Assembly: GCF_021462225.1 (NCBI RefSeq)
Contig: NC_061794.1
Coordinates: 15,517,784 to 15,581,783 of the forward strand
Origin: Girardinichthys multiradiatus
Taxonomy: Eukaryota; Chordata; Actinopteri; Cyprinodontiformes; Goodeidae
DNA length: 64,000 nt
Direction of reading: 5' to 3'
Part shown: in pieces, positions 27,801-36,800 of the stretch
Numbering within the stretch: the first letter of the stretch is position 1
How the letters are laid out: each line of letters starts with the position of its first letter
Position numbers and translations under genes: made by a program
The notes under the pieces: generated by a model
Database searches by the model: none
What the model saw: the letters and a program-made list of their open reading frames with translations, nothing else
What the model was told of the DNA's origin: nothing

Positions 27801-30800
27801 TTTATTCTGAGTAGGAATACAACTGTTCTGTGAAGACCTTCCATGTTAGAGACCCAGACATCAGGAGTTAAGTTGTGTAGAAGGTTCATCCAGGGATAGG
27901 TAATATAACTCTAGGCATTTCACAAGAACACCGTTCAAACCATCTAAAAACTGAGTTTATGGCACAACTGAAAACCTAACAGGACATGGCTGACCACCTA
28001 AACCTAAGATGACTTGGCAGGGAGAACATTAGTCAGAGAAGCAGGTAATTCTGGAGGAGCTGCAGAAATCTACAGCTCAAGTGGGAGAATCTGTAAACAT
28101 CATGATTGTGCATGCCACAAATTTAGACTTTATTGGAAGAGTGGCAAGAAGATTGTTTAAAGAAACTCATTAAAAGACCCATTTGCTGTTTTCCACAAAT
28201 CATATGAGGGGGAAAAGTAAACATGTGGAAGAAGGTGCTCTGATCATATGAAATCAAATTGAACATTTTGGCTTACATGCAACATGAAAACTAACATCAC
28301 ACATTTTCATAATCAAAGCATCTCCACCAGGAAATATGGCACAAGCATGTAGAAAGCCGATCAGAGTTAATGGAAAGATGGATGAAGCTAGATACAAAGC
28401 AATCCTGGAAGAAACCCTGTTATAGGATGCAAAGACTTAGGACTGGGGCAAAGGTTTGCAACCAGCAGGACAACAACCTAAACATACAGCCAGCCTGCCA
28501 GCAGACAACGCCATGCACAGCTAATGTTACAAATCCCAGAATGCTCTGCTGGTGCGTTGGCATGTCAATCAGGACCCACAAGCCCCCCTCCTTTCTTAAC
28601 ATTCATTAGCAAACTTCATGCTACTATTAGTCACTTCAGGCCACCCCTTTTCAATAAATATCATGGTTGGCCCGCAACTTTGTCCAAGTCTCCAAGGTCC
28701 ATTGTGTCCATAGTTTGACACCCCTGGTTTAGATTGAAGTATATTTATCTCTTAAAATGGCCCAGTCAAAGTTCAGACCTCAATCCAATTATAAATTTGT
28801 TGCACAACTTAAAAGTTGGTCTTTACGTCATATTATGATGCTCCATCCAACCTTGCTGTGTGTGAAATATTTCACTCAGAAGACTGAAGCAAACTGAAGT
28901 CTGCAGTTGTGAAAGAAAAGGTTAATGGCATGCAAATACTTTTGAAAGGCAGTGTTGGATCCCCACTCAACTGCCGCCCAACCCCTCAAGGTTTCAACAA
29001 TCTGCTGAGCATCCTGCCACTGCTTTCAAAGCTAATAATTACATAAACAAAAACAGCATTTGCCAAAATGTTTCCAATATCTCAGCACAAAAGCTGCTCT
29101 CAAGGGACAAAGTTCTTGCAAAGCAGCACTTCTAGCTAGCAAGAAAAAAATGCTGGAACAGGAACTTTACATTTCACAAAATTTATTATTAAACAGCCTT
29201 AACTGAGAAGATCAAATTTGGTCAAAGCAGACACTCGCCCACAAGTTTTTGAAGGTCATTTGTTTGTGTTTCAGCCCACTTTAAGAAACAGTAAACATAA
29301 AGAAACAGATCGTAATCTCTTTATGTAAAGTAGATGAACGTGCCATAAAAGATGGGAAAAACTGCCTCCACAGGGTATGTTCTTGCCTTCTACTTAGGAG
29401 GAGATCTCATTTGGCATCATTTTAACTCAAATTTAATTGAATGGTTATTCTTTGGACACTTATTTGTCATACAAACAAAAACTCAAATTTTGTTAGGCAC
29501 AGAATGCACCAAATATTTAATCAAGCCGTTGTTTGAAAAAATAAAATAAACTAAAATAAAAATTAAATCACACTAATTAATCATCCGCAGCACATTATTT
29601 CGGAAACAGTGGGATCTGAGACAACTGTCTTCGCTTTTCAGCCTGAGACTGTAGGCTACACCTAATAACATAGTACTTGTTTTTCTTTTTAAATGCCTAA
29701 ATTCTTATAAAATACTTTCTCCAATATTCAGATGTTAGTTTAAAATAGTGAGTGGACATTTGCTACTTTTACTTTGTTAAAATTATCTGAAGTACTTTTC
29801 AAGCACAAGGCATCATTATAAAGAAAAATTTTAATCATATTTAGCTCAATTTAATTAGTTGGTATCTGTACAACCCGTGGTTAAACGGTTCTGAACTCAA
29901 GGTAAGGGAATTTTACAATTCCAAAATCCCACAAAGTGATGAATCAGTAAACAGATTTTGCATTAGTTTAAGATCTACTAATAAATGGAGATATATGTAC
30001 TGATATAACACAAGGTGGAGATGAGATGTTCTTAAATCAATTAATTGGTTTAACCACAAAATAAATAATCCAAGTTGTTATTTCAGCTGCAAACATAAAG
30101 CAGATCCAGGAGACCAAACCCCAGCCAACACTCCAGGCAAGAACACTACTATGATGAAGGTGCTCAGTCGGATTAGAGCAACAATGCACAGCTTGTTCAC
30201 TGGAATTTGTGCGAGGGGAGTTCAGATTTTCTGTGTGTTAGTGTGTGCACGTGCAAGTGTGTGCTTTAAGGCATACTCGCTCTTCCAGGAGCCATCCATC
30301 TGCACGACTATCTGATTACACTGACCAACTGAAGGCCTCCTGTTTGATTACATAGTGCTCTCTCTTTGTGTCTCATTACTTCACGGACGACACATATCAA
30401 CCACTGAGGTAAACACTTGCATAAGTAAACATAGACGCTTGTAGAGTCTAGTTGGGCGTGGGCCCTGACTGAAGATGTGCATTTAACTAAATGACATTAA
30501 ATACTTCCAAAATTAGGCCAAATATTTTAAATTAACAACTTAATTTGGAATATGTTGCGCAGGTTTTGCCAATCTCCTTCACCACTATCATGCCATATTC
30601 TATCAATAATGTTATTTGCAATAATTTTCAACAGGTGAAAAAATAAAAAAAATGTAAAACCTAGTTTATTGTGCCTGTTGGAGCATTTGTTCGCTAGTGT
30701 ACCTTCCAGTGTCATCTGCTACTATATACCCCAGTATGGTCTGCTACCACAACTCCCAGCAGGAATTGCAGCAGATAGGAAGGGGCGTCGCAGCTCTGAT

Positions 30801-33800
30801 GTCACAGTGGACTATATAAGGACACCGGAGACGCCCACCTTTGCCCTTTTCCACGCTGGAAACAGAGACCGGTTACCACGCAACAGAGGCATGAATCTTT
30901 CTGGAGAAGAAACTCACACGTGGGTTTTCATTCATTCCCCCCACTAGCCAAACTCATGAGAAACTCAACGAGTTAAGTTTGCAAGGATAGGAAGACTTGC
31001 AAAGTTTTACTTTAGCGATCGAAGATGTGGATTTAACACGTAACCGAGCAAAACCCACGGAGGTTTTCCGAGGAGACAAAATTTTCCTCCTTGTTTTGTT
31101 CCAGTCGACTGCTGATGGTCCGTCATATTTTCCCCTTTTGCCAAAGGAGGAAGGCCGGCCTTTGAGTTTGTTACGGACGTGTAACAAACTCCCCCCCTCT
31201 CCCCCTGCTCCAGAGAAGATGACACCAAGTAATCCCGTTTTGTTTTTATTTCTTTTAGAAATAGCTTGGGCAGGATAAAGTAGGATTTTATGGCGATTTA
31301 TAATCGCCACTTATAGTCCAATGTGTTCTAAGTTGTATGTGCATGCAATGTCTTATTGAAACTTTGATTGCTGTTACACTCTGAAAGCCATCGCGCTTTG
31401 AAGCTGTGCGTGTCTTCTCTCACTGTGTTTGAACACCTGAGCACAGACTCAGGTGAACTTAAAGTTGGACTGCTAGAACCTCATGGTGGAATACTCACTA
31501 TTTCTTTGTCTTCACTCTTCCTGTTTTTCCACTGGTTGCCGCCTAAAGTTTTATGACCCTTTATGTTTCACTGAGCTACAACTTTGTGGTTTTTATGACT
31601 GCAGCCTGGTGGAGGCCGCTCCCAGTACCAAATGTTCTCTTGTTTTTTCCATAAATGCTGGTTTGACTTTAATACACACTCAATGTTGTTTTATCTTGTT
31701 GAGTTAGTTATTTTACCCCTTTTGTGTAGAATTTTAGCATGGTTGATTAGGTGAAGATTATTTAATCAGAATAGCGAGGTGTATCAGGGCTGTTGATTTA
31801 ATAAATATTCACGTAGATAAAGAGAAAGTGTTTGTGTTTATTTTGAGCAAAAGTGATTTGCCGGTCAAAATAAGGTCAAAGTTCCCCCACCTTCGGTGAA
31901 GCGGTTGATTAAACAGTGACATCTAGTAATATTTATCAATTATTACTGAGAATTTACTAATTGTAATTATCAAGGGCTTTGAGCCATAATTACAACACCA
32001 GAGGATATCTCTAATTTTGATTCGTAAGTAATGACTTTTGGTTAAGAAATTATTCTTTTCAAATTATGATTTTAAATTATAATTCTTGATAAATATTAAT
32101 TAATCAATAATCATAATTCTTACATGCCATTTAGTTGAAGTACATAAAATCACATTTAAAACAACTGCTGTGAACTAGAACAGGACTAGAACCGACAAAA
32201 ACAAAAAAAAACAATCCTAACAACAAAGGAAAACATGATAAACTGACTAAAAATCATGGTAATGTAATGCAATACAATGTGGAAGAAGCATTTCTAAACT
32301 TTCCGACATTTAACATAGCAAACATGTCGCAGAGGGTTTGGACTAAGGTGGTATTTGTATATAAAACGCTTCTATAATCAGTATCTGACGAGTCACTGAT
32401 GAGAGTCCAATGTCAGTTTAACATCCCCCCCTTCTGTTGTGCAAAAGCAAATTCAGCACCAAGAGAAATGAGGAGGACTGTTCACTTACCACTGTGTGGA
32501 ATGTGCTGCCATCCAAAGAATCCCCCAAAACATTAATGGCAACCAGTGCAACCTGAAAAATAAACAAGGCTTGACTGTGAAGTCCCTGAAAGACAGCAGC
32601 GAAGAGTTATTTGATCATAATGATACATTGCAATGAAAAAGCATTGGTCCCCTAACAGATTTATTCTAATTTCATTGTTTTTAAGATTTTGTGGCACTGG
32701 TGGCCCTCATCTATTTAAAGATTGACAAGAAGAAGGTCAGAGAGGAGGGCAGGGGTCAGGGATTGAAAGACTTCAGCCTCTGTCCGTGCTGTGCATGTAA
32801 ATATCAGACAAAATAAAACTGAGTAAACTGAGTTTTCAGGTGTTGATTTTATTTATAAAGGGGAAAAGCTATAAAGTAATTACGTCCCCATTGCCAAATG
32901 ACAGTTAATTGTGATTAACCACATTTTGCATTCAATTTCACAAGCCACACCCAGGCCTTATTACAGCCAGACCAGAAGAACCAGAACCAGAACCAAGAAG
33001 ACACTGAAATAGAGGGTGTCTGACAACGTGAAGTAGGCTAAAAGATTTCCAAAAGGAATACATCATGCTCCAATCTAAAGAAATTCAAGAACAGATGAGA
33101 AACAAAGTCATGTATGTATCAGTTTAGAAAGGGTTGAATAAGTCATTTTTAAGGCATTTTGGCCTCCAGTGAACCCCAGTAAGAATCATTATGAAGGAAA
33201 CATGGAAAACTGGTGACCTTTCGCAGGAGCGGAGAACCTACAAAAATTATTCCAACAACTAATTAGCGCAGTCACAAAAGACCCCAGAGCAACATCTAAA
33301 GCACTGCAGGCCTCAGCTTCCTCAGTTAAGCTCAGTGTGTCATGATTCAAAAATAAGAAAGCGACTGAGCAAAAAAAAATTTATTTGTGGGAGATTTCCA
33401 AATTAAAAACCAATTTGCAACCACTCTACATAGCTCATGCTGTGATCTGGGAGCAATGTTCTAACAGAGTACCTGATTATAGTGATTGTAACGGTTGACA
33501 TGGTTCCTGTGGAGGGTTATTCTCAGATATGTTCCGATGGCATCAACATGGACCGACTTTAGCTCCCGGGCTTTGAATCCGGTCTTCTCATTATCCGACA
33601 GAGACACATACCTGTTGTTAGAGTGCAACCTTGTCACTTTAGAACATGTTTACAGTTGCCAGATTTAAATAACAGGTATTAGAGAATAAATAAATCGATG
33701 CAATAAACTGTTAATAAATAGATCCATTATTATTATTTCCCAGTGAGTGACCATCATGTTGAGCTGAACTGCATCAGCTGTGATTATCCAGGCCTTCTTT

Positions 33801-36800
33801 TCATCTTTTAAGCGTCTACTCTGCCAAATTACAATTCCCACTTTCAATAGAACAACAATCATCTGTAAACCAACATTTTTGTAACAATGTTTTAAGCTAA
33901 ATATTTATTCATAGTCACCCCCTTAAGTGAAAACTTTGATATAGTAGACATAATCTAAGTAAAATCTGGTAGGTTCCTGGTAGACATGTAAAGATTTCAA
34001 CTTACTGAGCCCACTGAAACTGATGTTGTCAACAAGCCAACGGGCCCTCTTCACACCAGATTAAGACCACTTTATAATCTCAAGGATCTCAAAGACCACT
34101 TGAACGTAGATGAATTGTTACAGATTTAGAAAATCTAATTTCAATGTTAAGGGAAAGATGATGGTTCTCTCCAGGTACTCCAGCTTCCTCCCACAGTCCA
34201 AATATATGCATGTTAGGTTAGATTTTGCTGGTTTGCTATGATGCTGGTATACTCCTCGATACTTTGCATCTACAGTGCCTTCCAAGAAGCTGATGGTAAC
34301 TCTGGAAGAGCTGCAAAGATCAGGTGGGAGAATATGTGGGCAGGACAACTATCAGTCATGCACTCAACAAATCTGGCCTTTATAGGCTTTATAAGATTGT
34401 AAGAAAGCAAGGAGGTATCTATAAAGCACCTTATAAATTAATTGGCAAGAAGAAAACCTTTGTTAGAAGACAGCCAGAAGTACTTCCTTTATCAGTTTAC
34501 CAAAAGTGATGTTGGAAACACAGCAAACAAAAACACAGTATTATACACCTGTTACACCAGGAGGAATTAGCCAAAACTATGTAAGAAGCTAGTGGAGGGA
34601 TACCCAAAATATATATTCCAAGTCAGACAGTTTAAAAGGCAACTCTGACCAATACAAAGGAAATGTTATATAAAATTCGGGATCTGAGGAAAGAACTCTC
34701 TCATTTTTCTGGAAAAGATTTTTTTAATGCTAACTGACTTAAAACAGGAAACATTTAATCTAATTTAATGTCGCAAAGTATTTTTATACAGTGTTATTAT
34801 TAAAACTATATATCTGGTTTCAATAATGAGCTTTTATACAAGGTTGCTAAACTTTTTCATTTCAAACTTCCATACTTTTCCAGACTGAAATCTGGTTTTT
34901 CTAACATCGAAAATATTCACATTGAACTGCTAGAGTAGGTTCTGCAAATCCTGACACAACACAGTGCTAAAAGTGGCTTGTGATTTTCAGTGTGTGGAGG
35001 GTTTGGGGCCATTTTACAGCTTTTTGGGGCATCTGGACTAAATTAAATCAGCGCCGCTACACAATTTGTGACTCTTACTTGCCAAAAAGGATGGGTGTAT
35101 CCTATGATGATCGCACAGTTTATGAACATTAGTGGTCTGTAAAAAATCTGAATTTTCCATACTCCACGTTGGACACTGCTAAATTGTCAAAATAAAGCCT
35201 GTTGATGTCTGAGTTTTTACCCAAGTCGATGAAACTGTCCTGGAAAGCCTGGAGGGCTGGCTTCAGGAGGGCTGTCACCAACATGGAACTCAACCTTGGC
35301 TGGGATCATGAACTGGTGAGCCAGCAACTGTAGCTTCCTTATCCTACTTCTCTCCACCAGTTGGAGGGTGAGGTGCTGAGGATAGGAGCACAGCCTGTAC
35401 AAATGTTGAAACATAGACGTTAGGCTTGGTTTACAAGGCAGAATAAAAAGCAACTTGAGAAAACATGTTATATATAAATAATAAACCTTATACCCAAATA
35501 TTCTTAAGAAAGGTAAGAAAAGAAATAGCTTTAATGATTATCAATTTTAATTTTACTGTATCTAATACTGGGCTGTAAGCCTATAGCTTAGAAGCCCTTC
35601 CTCCTGTAGTACAGGTAGATCTTGATTACATAGATTACTTTTGAAAATATATTACAGTATTTCAGTTCAAAATGTTGTTCACTAAATGCTTATGCTGTTA
35701 TTTATAGTTCAAAATATTCCTCATAAGCCTATATAAAAACTCATTACAAAGGGATTTATTTCGAGCACTTATATCAGTTAATTTTGAGGATCTTGCTTGC
35801 TTACAGCTAATAACGCAGGTATAAAATATGCTTTTCATTAAGCCCACATTTCTGCATCAAAAATGTTTTTTATTTGTCTTATCTAATATTAAATGTTTTT
35901 CTTAGCTCTAAATCAAAAACCATTATAATTAATAGAAATAAAGGCCTGGACACATCCTACTGTGTGTAATTAATCTATATAATGTGTTTCACCTGATGAA
36001 TTGAGTTACTGAAATAGATGAATGCTTCAGTAATATTCAGATATATTGAATGAGTCCACAGAAATGTTATGGTGTGATGATGTCATAGCCAATCGTGGGT
36101 ATGACAGCTGAAGTGACAATTGTCCAGCTGCCGTCACTGACACGCTGAACAAGTGTGGAAAACCACAAACAGCAATAAAACTGGTGATAAAGCTGGCGGT
36201 TCACAGAGTGCTGCCAGAGTGCATGCTTTCAACCAGAAGCATGTTACCTGGGCTAATATAGAATGAGCAATGTTTCTTAATATAAAGGTTCATTAAAAAG
36301 CAAGTTTTGGCAGTTTTTTTTTCCTGCAATATCTGCATAGAACTGCAACAAAAGGTTGCTGATGGTTGAAAGGAATATTTTTGTTGTTTACCGTTTTTGT
36401 CATTAGGCTGTGCTAACTGTGCCTTTTTTTCTTAATGTTTCACAAATAAGTGACTTTTCCATTCATGATCTCCTTTCCTAAACGTTTAATGTGTTTTTTG
36501 TTCTAAAACTTTAAATAATATACATAAAATATTTTAGTTATCAATAAAACCTTAAAAAATTTAAACAACAAGTTGTTTTCTTTTTAATTTACCAATAAAA
36601 CAAATAGGTAGTTATAAAACTTAATACGCTATCTTTTTAGAAGCATTAAATTAGATTTTGCAGCTCAGGACCAATTTTATTTAGTAGGACCAAAATTACA
36701 AATGCTCGTTCAGATGGCAAAGGTTGCTAAACCCCTTACTGCACTAACAAACATAAGTTCATACACTAAGGCCTAGATTGCTTGAATGAAAAATTCTCCA

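Noticed and set aside
30954..31310. Overlapping open frames on both strands near 31 kb
   Set aside because: They lie inside the solo LTR leader region, overlap in several frames and show no protein motif.
34118..34348. 76-codon minus-strand frame
   Set aside because: It spans a SINE fragment and a Tc1 remnant; its peptide is SINE antisense.
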